DNA of 64,000 nucleotides from Halorubrum yunnanense (GTDB lineage Archaea; Halobacteriota; Halobacteria; Halobacteriales; Haloferacaceae). A model generated the notes under the pieces. The model saw only the letters and a list, made by a program, of their open reading frames with translations, made no database searches and was not told the origin of the DNA. A program made the translations under genes and the position numbers. The stretch is from NCBI RefSeq assembly GCF_026586675.1, contig NZ_JAODIX010000027.1, forward strand, positions 1 to 64,000, given 5' to 3'. Positions 42,759 to 51,655 of this stretch are shown piece by piece. Every line of letters begins with the position of its first letter. The stretch's first letter is position 1.

Positions 42759-43811
42759 TCACGCCGGACCGTTGCCGTTCCCGTTACCGGGACCAGACCC
42801 GTCGTCACCGTCGTCCTCCTCCCCGTCGTCTCCGTCGCTCTCGCCACCGTCACCGCCCGGCCCGGCGTCGCTCGGCGGTCCTCGGCCGTCGCCGTCGCTC
42901 GCGTTCGCGGCGTCGCCGCCGTCGCCACCGGCTCCGGCGTGGTCCGGCGGTCCCTGCTCGCCGGCGTTCCCGTTGCCCTGGCCGGCGCGGTCGGGCGCGT
43001 TACCGGGGCCGTCGCTCGCATTCGCCGCGTCGCTTCCGTTACCCGCGTCGTCCGGGCCGCCGGGACCGCCCGCGTGGTCGGGCGCGTTCCCCGGGTTGTT
43101 CTCCGTCACGAAGTCCGAGATGGCGGGGCCGATGGCGCCTTGGTTGGCCTTGATCTTCTGAACGAACTCGCGGACCTGCTGGCCGAACGACCGGTTCGCC
43201 TCCCCTCCCTCCCCGGCGGTCAGGTCGACCGTCGCTGAGACGGAGTCGTTCCCGTACTCGGCGGTCACGTCGACCGTGACGTTCTCCTCGGCCGCGGGGA
43301 GCGTCACCGTGCCGTTCTCGTCGGTCTCGTAGTCGCCCTCGCCGACGTAGGTCGCGTTCTGGCCGTCTGTGGTCGCGGCGTTCACCGAGGCGTTCTCGGC
43401 CGCGGTGCCCTCGTCGGTGACCGCGACGACGGGCTCGCCGTCGGTGTTCGACACGTCGATAGCGAGGTCAACGGGCGCTTCGAGGTCGACCGTCGTCGAC
43501 GCGGCCCGGCTCTCGCTGCTCGCCGTCACGTTCACCGTCACGTCCTCGTCGGGGGCGGGGAGGCCGACGGTACCGTTCGCGTCGGTCTCGTACTCACCTG
43601 TCCCCTCGTACGACGCGTTCTCGTCGACCACGCTCACGTCGACCGTGGCATTCTCGACCGCGGTGCCGTTCTGGGTCACGTTGACCGTCGGCTCCCCGCC
43701 GTCGTCGACGTCGACGCCCACCGTGAGATCTCCGTCGGCGGCCGCGACGCCGGTCATCGCGCCGAGCGCGACGACCGCGACCAGGAGGAGTGCTGTCGTG
43801 CGTCCGTTCAT
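42759..43811 (-). CDS. Secreted repeat protein with low-complexity tail
   Basis: This 350-aa protein has a Sec signal peptide (MNGRTTALLLVAVVALGAM, cleavage near AAA-DG). Two beta-rich repeats of about 80 residues follow, each with a block like GEYETDANGTVGLP or GDYETDENGTVTLP, probably Ig-like or carboxypeptidase-regulatory-like folds. Many N-x-S/T sequons suggest N-glycosylation. A helical piece (FGQQVREFVQKIKANQGAIG) links to a 130-residue tail rich in Gly, Asp, Asn, Ala and Pro, without an anchor. It is likely secreted or loosely cell-associated. The start at 43811 was chosen for the signal peptide, and the promoter is unusually palindromic. Confidence 0.82.
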   Translation of the reverse strand: MNGRTTALLLVAVVALGAMTGVAAADGDLTVGVDVDDGGEPTVNVTQNGTAVENATVDVSVVDENASYEGTGEYETDANGTVGLPAPDEDVTVNVTASSESRAASTTVDLEAPVDLAIDVSNTDGEPVVAVTDEGTAAENASVNAATTDGQNATYVGEGDYETDENGTVTLPAAEENVTVDVTAEYGNDSVSATVDLTAGEGGEANRSFGQQVREFVQKIKANQGAIGPAISDFVTENNPGNAPDHAGGPGGPDDAGNGSDAANASDGPGNAPDRAGQGNGNAGEQGPPDHAGAGGDGGDAANASDGDGRGPPSDAGPGGDGGESDGDDGEEDDGDDGSGPGNGNGNGPA

Positions 43812-43818
43812 GTCCACT

Positions 43819-43890
43819 CGGGTTAACCCGTCCTTACCATATAAAAAGGGCATTCGCTTAACCCGGTTTAATCCGGATTATATCCGGCTT
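43819..43890 (-). promoter_or_regulatory. Palindrome-rich promoter of the secreted repeat protein
   Basis: The minus strand carries a TATA box (CTTTTTATATGG, 43837-43848) 26-37 nt before the ATG. The perfect 12-bp palindrome CGGGTTAACCCG (43819-43830) sits where transcription should start. Upstream, 43861-43888 has clustered related units (ACCCGGTTT, AATCCGGATT, TATCCGG). The arrangement suggests an operator overlapping the start site plus upstream sites. Confidence 0.55.
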
Positions 43891-44047
43891 GACGGCGCTC
43901 TACGGTTCATTTTCCCGTTTCGGGCCGAAACGCGGGTCTACCTTCGAACCGACCGGTAATTCGGGTCGATTCGTCTCGCGCGCGGGTTGGCCCGACGCGC
44001 CTCGCTCCTCGCGAGCGCCGTCTCCCCCCGCTCACGAGCGTCACCCC

Positions 44048-44686
44048 TCACAGCCCTTGCCCCCCGTCGAGCGCGAGCTTCAGGCCGAAGCCGACCAGGA
44101 CGCTCCCGCTCGCGTATCGGACCGCTCGCCGCCCCGCCATCGAGTCCAGCAGGAGGTGCCGGACCCGGTCGGCGAACAGCGCCACGCCGACGAGATACAG
44201 GAGGCTGAGCCCCGCGTACACGACTCCGAGGACCGAAAGCTGGAGGGTGGCGTCCGCGGTCGCGGGGACGAACTGCGGGAAAAAGGCGAGCACGAAGACG
44301 GCCACCTGCGGGTTGGTGACGTTGATCGTAACCGCCCTCCGATACGAGCCGACGACCGAGCGGTCCTCGGTCCCGGCCGACTCGTCGATATCGAACGTCT
44401 CGTCGTCTCTGAGCAGCTGCACGCCGAGGTACACTAGATAGGCGGCGCCGACGTACTTCATGAGGACGTACGCCTCGGCGGTCGTGCGCAGGAGCGCGGA
44501 CAGCCCGACCACCGCGGCGGCCGCGTGCACCAGCACGCCGGTGGCCGTTCCGACCGCCGCGGCGACCCCGGCCGCGCGACCGCCGCCGAGGCTCTGCGCG
44601 ATCGTGTATATCGAATCCGGTCCGGGGGAGACGACGACCGCCATCACCGCCGGGACGAACGCGACCACGACGGGCAGGTCGATCAC
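44048..44686 (-). CDS. LysE family translocator
   Basis: This 212-aa membrane protein has six hydrophobic helices. The LysE/RhtB start VVAFVPAVMAVVVSPGPDSIYTI includes the conserved SPGPD motif, and GGGRAAGVAAAVGTATG follows. The family exports amino acids or related compounds across the cytoplasmic membrane. The substrate is not predictable. The gene stands alone, 84 bp downstream of the deaminase gene and on the same strand. The length is normal for the family. Confidence 0.92.
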   Translation of the reverse strand: MIDLPVVVAFVPAVMAVVVSPGPDSIYTIAQSLGGGRAAGVAAAVGTATGVLVHAAAAVVGLSALLRTTAEAYVLMKYVGAAYLVYLGVQLLRDDETFDIDESAGTEDRSVVGSYRRAVTINVTNPQVAVFVLAFFPQFVPATADATLQLSVLGVVYAGLSLLYLVGVALFADRVRHLLLDSMAGRRAVRYASGSVLVGFGLKLALDGGQGL

Positions 44687-44770
44687 GACCGGCCTGTCGG
44701 TCGGCGATCGATTAACTCTGTCCGTCCCGCCTGGCGCGCGGCTCGTGCCGGCACCTCCCGCCGCACCGCT

Positions 44771-46105
44771 TCACACCCCGCTATCGACGCGCTCGACGAG
44801 GTCGCTCGCGGCGTCCGCCGCGCGCTCTCGGACCGCCTCGGCGTCGAGCGTCAGGACCTCGCGGTCGCGCATGAGCACCCGGCCGTCGCAGACCGTGTGC
44901 CGCACGTCGCTCCCCCGCGCCGCGTACGCGAGGTGCGAGACGGGGTCGTGAACGGGCGTCAGGTGCGGGGCGTCGAGGTCGACGACGGCGAGGTCGGCGG
45001 CCGCGCCCGGCTCGATCCGGCCGCCGGGGAGCCCGAGCGCCTCAGCGCCCGCCGCGGTCGCCATCTCCACGACCGCCTCGGCCGGGACCGCGGCGGCGTC
45101 GCCCGCGGCGAGCTTTCCGAGCATGGCGGCGTCGCGCATCTCGTCGAAGACGTCGAGGTCGTTGTTCGAGGCCGCCCCGTCGGTGCCGAGCGCGACCGTG
45201 ACGCCCGCGTCGCGAAGCCGCTGGACGGGTGCCATCCCGCTGGCGAGCTTCATGTTCGAGGCCGGGCAGTGGACGACCGCGGTCCCCGCGTCTGCGAGCC
45301 GCTCGATCTCCGAGTCGTCGACGTGGACGCCGTGCGCGAAGAAGTCGTCCGGCCCGAGCGCGTCCAGGTCCTCGGCGTACGTGACCGGGCGCTCGCCGCG
45401 CTTGTCGACGATCGGGTCGACCTCCTCGGCCGTCTCGTTCGCGTGGAGGTGGACCGGGACGCCCGCCTCGCGCGCCTCGGCGACCCCCTCGCGGAGGTAC
45501 GCCTCGCCGACCGTCGTCAGCGAGTGCGGCATGAACGCGGTCCGGATCCGCCCGTCTGCGGCCCCCTCGAGGTCGCGGGCGACTGCGAGGCTCTCCTTGA
45601 CGTCCGCGCGGGCGTCCGCGTCGTCCTTGCCGACCGTGACGACGCCGTGGCCGAGCCGCGCGCGCAGGCCGGCGCGGTCGACGACGTCCGCCACGCGGTC
45701 CATCGCGAAGTACATGTCTGCGAACGCGGTCGTCCCCGAGCGAATCATCTCCAGGGCCCCGAGCGCGGCGCCGGCCTCGACGTCGTCGGCCGTCAGCTCG
45801 GCCTCCGCGGGCCAGATGTCCTCCCGGAGCCACGCGTCCAGCTCCTTGTCGTCGGCGTACCCCCGGAGCAGCGTCATCGCGACGTGCGTGTGCGCGTTGA
45901 CGAGCCCCGGGACCACGAGCCCCCCCTCGGCGTCGAGCGTCTCGTCGACGTCGGGGACCGCTTCGGCGGCGGTCGCCTCGTCGCCCGCCGTCTCTTCGCC
46001 CACCGCGAGGATCGTTCCCGCGTCGCGGTCTATCGTCACGTCGGAGCCGGTCACGGAGCCGTCCGGGCGCAGGACCCGCCCGCCGGTCACGCGAAGCGCG
46101 TTCAT
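44771..46105 (-). CDS. 5-methylthioadenosine/S-adenosylhomocysteine deaminase family
   Basis: This 444-aa amidohydrolase has the metal site HTHVAM (VNAHTHVAMTLLRGYADD), then HLHANET, FFAHGVHVDD (His and Asp region) and the late GTDGAASNNDLDVFDEM, with HCPASNMKLASG between. This set is typical of MTA/SAH deaminases (MtaD/DadD). They convert MTA, SAH or 5'-deoxyadenosine to the inosyl compounds. The ATG at 46105 gives a normal N-terminus, and the upstream GTG-like extension was dropped. It is functionally close to ahcY nearby, but not in one operon. Related guanine or 5'-deoxyadenosine specificity cannot be excluded. Confidence 0.9.
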   Translation of the reverse strand: MNALRVTGGRVLRPDGSVTGSDVTIDRDAGTILAVGEETAGDEATAAEAVPDVDETLDAEGGLVVPGLVNAHTHVAMTLLRGYADDKELDAWLREDIWPAEAELTADDVEAGAALGALEMIRSGTTAFADMYFAMDRVADVVDRAGLRARLGHGVVTVGKDDADARADVKESLAVARDLEGAADGRIRTAFMPHSLTTVGEAYLREGVAEAREAGVPVHLHANETAEEVDPIVDKRGERPVTYAEDLDALGPDDFFAHGVHVDDSEIERLADAGTAVVHCPASNMKLASGMAPVQRLRDAGVTVALGTDGAASNNDLDVFDEMRDAAMLGKLAAGDAAAVPAEAVVEMATAAGAEALGLPGGRIEPGAAADLAVVDLDAPHLTPVHDPVSHLAYAARGSDVRHTVCDGRVLMRDREVLTLDAEAVRERAADAASDLVERVDSGV

Positions 46106-46222
46106 ACGGGCCGGTTCCCCCTCCCGGACCAAACCGCTTCGGTTCCGGCGACGGTGGGAGCGTCGTCCGCCGCCCCCGGCTCCCGCGACGGGCTTAGGCC
46201 GCTGCGGCCCTTTCGGTTACGC

Positions 46223-47068
46223 GTGACCGTCGACGTCCACGCGCACACGTCCTACTCCGACGGCTCCGGGATCCCGCTTATGGTCGACGCCGCCGAGGCG
46301 GCGGGGCTCGACGCGGTCGGGTTCGCGGACCACTGCAGCCTGAGCGAGGCGTGGCGCGACGAGCGGCTCCTCTGGAACCGCAACTTCGACCGCACGCACG
46401 GGCGTCGCCGCGAGGCCCTCGCGACCGCCGCCGACCCCGCCGACCTGACGCTCTACGACGCGGTCGAGATGGACTACGAGCCCGAGCTGGAGGGCGCCAT
46501 CCGGGAGTTCCTCGCCGACGCCGGGTTCGATTACGCGGTCGGGAGCGTCCACTACGTCGCCGGCAAGCAGGTGTTCCCGTTCGAGTCGTTCGCGGACGCG
46601 AGCGACGCAGAGCGCCGGGCGTTCGTCGACGACTACTACGACGCCGTCGTCTCGCTCGTCGAGTCGGAGCTGTTCGAAGTGCTCGCGCACGCCGACCTCG
46701 TGGAGAACCACCCCGCGCTCAACGGGCTCACGACCGCCGCCCATCGAGAGCGAGTCGCGGCCGCCTGCGCCGACTCCCGGACGGTCCCGGAGATCAACGC
46801 CGGCCGAGCCGGCGACCGCGGCGAATTCGACCTCTTCCACCCGACCGACCCGTTCGTGGCGGCATTCCGCGACCGCGGCGTCCGGTTCGTCGTCGGGACC
46901 GACTCGCACGACCCCGAGGACTTCGCGGACCGGGTCCCGCGGCTGGAGCGCTACCTCGACGAGACGGGGATCGAGCCGCTCGCGGTCGAGGAGGTCGTCG
47001 GCGGTTCCCCGGGGGATTCTCTGAGTACCCCGGAGACGGGACCGCCGGACCCCTCCGAAGCCCCTTAG
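46223..47068 (+). CDS. PHP domain phosphoesterase (histidinol-phosphatase-like)
   Basis: This 281-aa protein starts GTG-ACC and at once shows the PHP motif VDVHAHTSYSDG. Further metal ligands lie in VGFADHCSLSE, YDAVEMDYEPE, GSVHYV, VLAHADLVE and, at the end, VGTDSHDPEDF. These match the trinuclear metal site of HisK-type histidinol phosphatases and related phosphoesterases. It may perform the histidinol-phosphate step of histidine synthesis, but other his genes are not near. The C-terminal 30 residues are Pro/Ser/Gly-rich. It is divergent from the deaminase, with 117 bp between. Confidence 0.88.
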   Translation: MTVDVHAHTSYSDGSGIPLMVDAAEAAGLDAVGFADHCSLSEAWRDERLLWNRNFDRTHGRRREALATAADPADLTLYDAVEMDYEPELEGAIREFLADAGFDYAVGSVHYVAGKQVFPFESFADASDAERRAFVDDYYDAVVSLVESELFEVLAHADLVENHPALNGLTTAAHRERVAAACADSRTVPEINAGRAGDRGEFDLFHPTDPFVAAFRDRGVRFVVGTDSHDPEDFADRVPRLERYLDETGIEPLAVEEVVGGSPGDSLSTPETGPPDPSEAP

Positions 47069-47091
47069 GCCGCCGCCCCCGCAGTGCGGGT

Positions 47092-47433
47092 ATGGCAACC
47101 GACGCCCAGCAGGCGTGTTTCGAGGCCGGGATCAAGTTCGGCTCGCTGTACCACCAGTTCGCGGGGACGCCCGTCAGCCCGTCGAGCGCGCGGAGCCTGG
47201 AGGCCGCGATGGCGGAGTCGATCGAGAATCAGCCGTTCTGCGAGTCGGTGACCGTCACCGTTCACGACGACCGCGTCGCCGACGCGATCGACCACGAGAA
47301 CGGCTACACCGAGCTCACCGGCTCGCTGATGGACGTGGAGATGCGGATCGAACACGAGGGCGTGACGGTCCGGACGCAGATGACCATGACCGACGGCTAC
47401 CCGCTGATGGAACTCGTCTCGGTCGAGGACTGA
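47092..47433 (+). CDS. mptD: Dihydroneopterin aldolase, archaeal type (MptD)
   Basis: This 113-aa protein matches the archaeal MptD family (former DUF372). The N-terminal FEAGIKFGSLYHQFAGTPV and the downstream DHENGYTELTGSLMDVEMRI are characteristic. MptD cleaves 7,8-dihydroneopterin to 6-hydroxymethyl-dihydropterin in the folate/methanopterin branch. Bacterial FolB is unrelated in sequence. The start ATG lies 23 bp after the PHP gene, so the two are probably co-transcribed. It converges with the GTPase gene 7 bp away. The assignment rests on family recognition. Confidence 0.88.
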   Translation: MATDAQQACFEAGIKFGSLYHQFAGTPVSPSSARSLEAAMAESIENQPFCESVTVTVHDDRVADAIDHENGYTELTGSLMDVEMRIEHEGVTVRTQMTMTDGYPLMELVSVED

Positions 47434-47440
47434 AGCGCGG

Positions 47441-49072
47441 TTACTCTCCCGGAAACGCGTCCCGGATCGTCCCGACGCCCTTGCTCGACCCTTCCCGGAA
47501 GACGAACCGCTGGCCCTCCTCGACGAGGTACGGCCGGAACTTGAACCGCACCCGTGTCCGGCCGGTGTCGCCGGGGAGGAGCCGGCCCCCCTCGGGCGCG
47601 AAGACGGCCGCCTCGGAGACGGTTTCCACGTGGACGACCGGTTCGTACCCCTCTTGGATCCGCGTCGGGTGGTTCAGCACCATCACCTCGGCCTCGAACT
47701 CGCGGACCGGTTCGGGGCCGCTCCCGCGGGGCACCAGGGCCATCCCGCGCTCGACATCCTCCTCGTCGACGCCCTTCAGCGCGATCCCGACGATCCGGCC
47801 GGCGGTCGCCTTGTCGACCCGGTGGTAGTGCATCTCGATCGACCTGACTTCCACCTCACGGAAGGAGCCGTCCGCCATCGGACCGAGCAGGAGCTCGTCG
47901 CCGGCCTCCACGGTGCCGGAGTTGACCGTGCCCGACGCGACCGCGCCGACGCCGGTCACCTTGTAGCTCCGGTCGATGTACATCCGGAACTCCTCGCGCG
48001 CCGGAGTCGCCCGCTTCGGCAGCGTCTCGAACAGCCGGTCGAGCGTTCCGATCCCCTCCTTCGTCACCGCGCTGGTCCGGAGGAGCGGGACGACGCCGTC
48101 CCCGACCTCCGCGACCGCCGCGTCGATCCCGTGTCGGTCGACGAGCAGGGGCGTCTGGCCGGCGTCCCGGAGCACCGATTCGACCTCGCGCTCGGCTTCC
48201 GCGAGCCGCCCGTCGCTCACGGCGTCGGCCTTGGTGATCGCGACGACGGTCGGCAGCTCGGTCGCGAGCAGGATACCGAGGTGCTCGCGGGTCGTCTTCG
48301 TCGGCCCGTCGTCGGCGGCGACGACGAGGAGCCCGTAATCGAGCTTCTGGCCGACGAGCCCGCGGATCGTCGTCCGGAGCCACGGCTCGTGGCCGACGGT
48401 GTCGACGAACGAGACCAGCCGGTCCGCCTCCTCGACGATCCGCGCGCGGTCGGACTTGCGGTGCGGGTTGTCCATCCGAACCGGCTCGTCGCCGCCGTCC
48501 TCGAACCCGTAGACGGCGTACGACAGGTCGGCGGAGAGCCCCCGCTCGACCTCGTGCGGCTGGACGTCGAGGAAGCCGCGCGTGCCCCCCTCCCCGTCAT
48601 CGGCCCGCCCGGTGACGAGGGTGCCGACGAGCGTCGACTTCCCGTGGTCGACGTGGCCCGCCGTCCCGATCACGAGGTGGTCGTCGTCCGTCTCGAACAT
48701 CCCGCCGTCGCGGAGGGTGGCGAGACCGACGAGCCCATCCGAACTGCCGTCGCCCGCGGTGCCGGCGCTCCACGTCTCCGCGTCGGCGATGTGGGCGTCC
48801 GCCTCGTCGGCCAAAAGCGAGAGGACGTCCATCGTCTCGGAGAAGGCGTCGGGCGAGATCCCGGCCAGCCCGCCGTCGTCGGTGACCCCGAGGACGTACG
48901 TCGCCTCGCCGTCCCCGGAGAGCACCCGGTGACGGAGCTGGGCCACGAGCGACTCCATCCGGCCCTCGGCCAAGTGGACCTCGCGGGTCAGCCGCTCTTT
49001 GAACTCGATTTCGCCGCCGTCGCGCTCGCCGCGCTCGATGGCCCGCCGGAGGGCGGACCGGTCAGCGCTCAT
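47441..49072 (-). CDS. GTPBP1-like translational GTPase
   Basis: This 543-aa EF1A-superfamily GTPase has G1 GHVDHGKST (139-147), switch 2 DTVGHE (G3), G4 TKAD in VVAITKADAV, and a C-terminal beta-barrel domain pair with FRMYIDRSYKVTGVGAVASG. The first 130 residues are an extra acidic N-terminal domain typical of GTPBP1/2-type proteins. In archaea such GTPases have been linked to translation and RNA turnover. The ATG at 49072 was chosen because it opens the conserved MSADRSALRRAIERG. The shared end with mptD is convergent. The function is a family inference. Confidence 0.93.
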   Translation of the reverse strand: MSADRSALRRAIERGERDGGEIEFKERLTREVHLAEGRMESLVAQLRHRVLSGDGEATYVLGVTDDGGLAGISPDAFSETMDVLSLLADEADAHIADAETWSAGTAGDGSSDGLVGLATLRDGGMFETDDDHLVIGTAGHVDHGKSTLVGTLVTGRADDGEGGTRGFLDVQPHEVERGLSADLSYAVYGFEDGGDEPVRMDNPHRKSDRARIVEEADRLVSFVDTVGHEPWLRTTIRGLVGQKLDYGLLVVAADDGPTKTTREHLGILLATELPTVVAITKADAVSDGRLAEAEREVESVLRDAGQTPLLVDRHGIDAAVAEVGDGVVPLLRTSAVTKEGIGTLDRLFETLPKRATPAREEFRMYIDRSYKVTGVGAVASGTVNSGTVEAGDELLLGPMADGSFREVEVRSIEMHYHRVDKATAGRIVGIALKGVDEEDVERGMALVPRGSGPEPVREFEAEVMVLNHPTRIQEGYEPVVHVETVSEAAVFAPEGGRLLPGDTGRTRVRFKFRPYLVEEGQRFVFREGSSKGVGTIRDAFPGE

Positions 49073-49174
49073 ATCTGATTGTAGGCGACAGCCGGGCTTA
49101 ACGGTTTTCGTGCGATACGTCCCCACTCCACGCGACCGGTACCGAGCGCTCGGGAGGCCTCCCGAGCGGTCTGT

Positions 49175-50158
49175 TCACTCGGTCAGGTCCACGTACGTCC
49201 GCCGGACCGTCACGGGCGTCACGTCGGCCACGTCGGCCGCCTCCTGCTGCGTGCAGTCGGCGCCCAGCTCGCGGGCCGCGGTGTACAGGCAGGCGGCGGC
49301 GACGCCGACCGGGTTACGGCCGTTCGCGATCCCCTCTCTCACGGCGCGCTCCGCGAGTTCGCCGGCGCGCCGCTCCACGTCGGCCGCACAGTCGAGGTCG
49401 CTCGCGAACCGCGGGAGGTACTCGGCGGGACCCGTCGGGCCGATCGGGAGCCCGAGCTCGCGGTTCATCGCGTCGAAGGCCGCCCGATGCTCGTCCTCCG
49501 TCGCCTTCGCCTCGGCGCAGACCTCCCCGACGGTCCGGGCGACGTCCGCGGTGCGACAGGCGACGTAGACGCAGGCGGCCGCGAAGCCCTCCAGCGACCG
49601 GCCCCGTAGCAGGCTCTCGTCCTGCGCGGAGTCGAACAGCGTGCACGCCGTGTCGCGGACGCTGTCGGGCAGCTCTAGGACGCCGGTCAGGCGCCGGACC
49701 TCGGTGTACGCGTACACCTTGTTGCGGTCGCGCTTGGTCGAGATCTGCGCGCGGTTATGCTGGGTCCGCATCCGGGCGAGCCGCCGCCGCTTGCGGCCCT
49801 TCACCTTCGTCGACCGCCCGATCTCCGTCGAGAGGCCGCGGTCGTGCCGAGAGCGCGTGAGGGGCGCGCCGGTGCGCTTGGGGTTCGCGTCGTCGTCGTC
49901 GAACGAGCGCCACTCCGGGCCGTGGTCGATCCGGTCGGCCTCGACGACGAGCCCGCAGTCGGTACAGACGCGCTCGGCGGAGTCGACGCGGGTCCGGCCG
50001 CCGCACTCGGGGCACTCGTCGACGGCAGTCGATTCGGTCGCGGTCGTCTCCGCGTCTCCGGCCGCCTCCCCCTCGGCGGTCGCGGTCGTCTCCTCGGCGC
50101 GGTCGGTCGTCTCGGTGCGGTGCGAACGGGCGCGGGTCGAGCGTGCCTGGCTCATCAC
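49175..50158 (-). CDS. tfb: Transcription initiation factor B (TFB)
   Basis: This 327-aa TFIIB homolog has a zinc ribbon (Cys49, Cys52, Cys65, Cys68: CPECGG and CTDCG), a B-reader/linker region DHGPEWRSFDDDD, and two cyclin repeats in the core. The C-terminal ADVTPVTVRRTYVDL helix-turn-helix contacts the B-recognition element. It recruits RNA polymerase to TATA promoters with TBP. A long N-terminal Thr/Glu tail (about 10-45) before the ribbon is an oddity but occurs in haloarchaeal paralogs. Haloarchaea have many tfb genes with partly specialised roles. TTTAAGTAAG (50181-50190) is its promoter. Confidence 0.96.
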   Translation of the reverse strand: MMSQARSTRARSHRTETTDRAEETTATAEGEAAGDAETTATESTAVDECPECGGRTRVDSAERVCTDCGLVVEADRIDHGPEWRSFDDDDANPKRTGAPLTRSRHDRGLSTEIGRSTKVKGRKRRRLARMRTQHNRAQISTKRDRNKVYAYTEVRRLTGVLELPDSVRDTACTLFDSAQDESLLRGRSLEGFAAACVYVACRTADVARTVGEVCAEAKATEDEHRAAFDAMNRELGLPIGPTGPAEYLPRFASDLDCAADVERRAGELAERAVREGIANGRNPVGVAAACLYTAARELGADCTQQEAADVADVTPVTVRRTYVDLTE

Positions 50159-50319
50159 ACGTCGAACTCGGGCCCGATGCCTTACTTAAACCCGGGAGAA
50201 TTCGGGGGTGATCGCCCGGATCGACGCGCTCGAACCGACCGGTTACCGGTCGGTGAACCCGGCACTCCCCCCTGCCGCAGTACGGTGGTTTTAACCCTTG
50301 GAGCGAGCCATCTCTCCGC

Positions 50320-50832
50320 ATGACACTGTCGGAGATCGCGGACGGGCTGGAGGTGACCGCGAGCCAGCGCGATCGCGGGGTCGCCGTCGCCGACGACACG
50401 GAGACGCCGCTCGTCGACCGGATCGCGGCGCACGCGGACGACCTGCCGTGTACCCCGGCCGCGACCGCGACGCTGGTCGACGCGTACACGGCCGGCCAGA
50501 GCGTCGGCGACGCCGCCCGCGAGGCCGGGGTGACGCCGATGACGGGCGCGAAGGCGCTGCACCGCTGCGGCGTCGATGGCGTCTGCCCGCTCGCACCGAG
50601 CCGTCGAAGCGTCGTCCGCGACTGGCTCGACGGCCGGATCGCGCGCAGCGAGGCGGTCGCGCTTGCCGGCGGCGACGAGGCCGACTTCGCGTTGGCGACG
50701 TACGTCGAGACCCACGACCCGGTCCCCGCGGTCGCCGACGCGGTCGACGCGCACGTCGCGGGCTCCGCGCCGCTCGGCGACGGCCTCCGCGGCGACGGCG
50801 ACGCGCTCGGGTCGCCCGACGGGCTGCGCTGA
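50320..50832 (+). CDS. Haloarchaeal hypothetical protein with HTH-like segment
   Basis: This 170-aa protein contains a helix-turn-helix-like segment (about 60-80: AYTAGQSVGDAAREAGVTPM) followed by VCPLAPSRRSVVRDWLDG. This suggests DNA binding, perhaps as a regulator. The first 50 residues and the last 40 are acidic and variable. GTTTTAAC about 25-30 nt upstream is a good TATA box, and the gene is divergent from tfb, with 161 bp between. No named family was recognised. A link to tfb regulation is only a positional guess. Confidence 0.75.
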   Translation: MTLSEIADGLEVTASQRDRGVAVADDTETPLVDRIAAHADDLPCTPAATATLVDAYTAGQSVGDAAREAGVTPMTGAKALHRCGVDGVCPLAPSRRSVVRDWLDGRIARSEAVALAGGDEADFALATYVETHDPVPAVADAVDAHVAGSAPLGDGLRGDGDALGSPDGLR

Positions 50833-50866
50833 GCGGCGAGAACTTCTCGTCACTCGTTTTTCCGTC

Positions 50867-51655
50867 TCAGGACCGGAGCCGCTCGACCAGCCCCGGCTCC
50901 TCGAACTCGATCCCGAGCGAGGCGTCGAACGCGCGCTCGTACGCCTCGGCCAGCGCCGCGACGTACTCCCCGGTCCCGGTCGTCGCCTCGGGAGCGCTCC
51001 CCACCACGGGATCGGTCGGCGGGAGCTCGGTGTCCGCCCTCCCCCCGTCGCCGCGCTCCGAGCCGGACTCCCCGGCGCGGTCCACCGCGATCGTCCCGTC
51101 GACGCTTCCGCCGACGTCGGCGACCCGACCGCGGAGCCGCTGGAGCGCGTCGCGGCCGTGCGCGGTCGCGGGGGTCACCGCCTCGACCCGGTCGGCGGCC
51201 GCGACCGCCCCGACCGCCTCGTTCGAGCCGACGGGCGCGGCGTCGACCACCACGGCGTCGTAGGCGGTCGCCGCCTCGCCGATCCGCCGCTCCAGCTTCC
51301 GCGCCGCCTCCGCCGTCTTCGCGCGGGCGGCGCGCTCGAAGGGCGCGCGGGCCGGGACCGCGTCGGCGCGTCCCGGGAGGGCCGCCGTGTCCCCGTCGCC
51401 GTTCCCCTCGCCTTCGACGTCGATCGGGTACGTCGCCGCCGACAGCGACGCGTCGGTCTCGTCGGTGAGCAGCGCCGTGAGGTCGGTGCCGATCCGCCCC
51501 GCGACGTGCTCGGAGAGCCCCTGCGTCGTGAACGCGGCGTCGACCACGGCCACGTCGCGGTCGTCGCGCGCCCCGATCGCGGCCAGTTCGACGGCGGTTC
51601 GCGTCGTCCCCGCCCCGCCGGTCGCCCCGACGAGCGCGAGCGTCGTCGCCTGCAT
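50867..51655 (-). CDS. MinD/ParA-like ATPase with degenerate P-loop
   Basis: This 262-aa protein resembles MinD/ParA/Mrp-family ATPases: LALVGATGGAGTTRTAVELA at the N-terminus, VAVVDAAFTTQG (switch I-like), YDAVVVDAAPVGS (switch II-like) and later AADRVEAVTPAT. The Walker A should read KGGxGK(T/S), but both lysines are absent (GATGGAGTTRT). ATP hydrolysis is therefore doubtful, and it may bind nucleotide weakly or act structurally. A low-complexity insert sits at about 185-215. The C-terminal half shows YVAALAEAYERAFD. It is convergent with the 170-aa gene. The role is unknown. Confidence 0.82.
   Translation of the reverse strand: MQATTLALVGATGGAGTTRTAVELAAIGARDDRDVAVVDAAFTTQGLSEHVAGRIGTDLTALLTDETDASLSAATYPIDVEGEGNGDGDTAALPGRADAVPARAPFERAARAKTAEAARKLERRIGEAATAYDAVVVDAAPVGSNEAVGAVAAADRVEAVTPATAHGRDALQRLRGRVADVGGSVDGTIAVDRAGESGSERGDGGRADTELPPTDPVVGSAPEATTGTGEYVAALAEAYERAFDASLGIEFEEPGLVERLRS

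Noticed and set aside
47630-49078. 482-codon plus-strand frame opposite the GTPase
   Set aside because: It is antisense to all GTPase motifs, and its Asp/Val/Arg-rich composition carries no recognisable domain.
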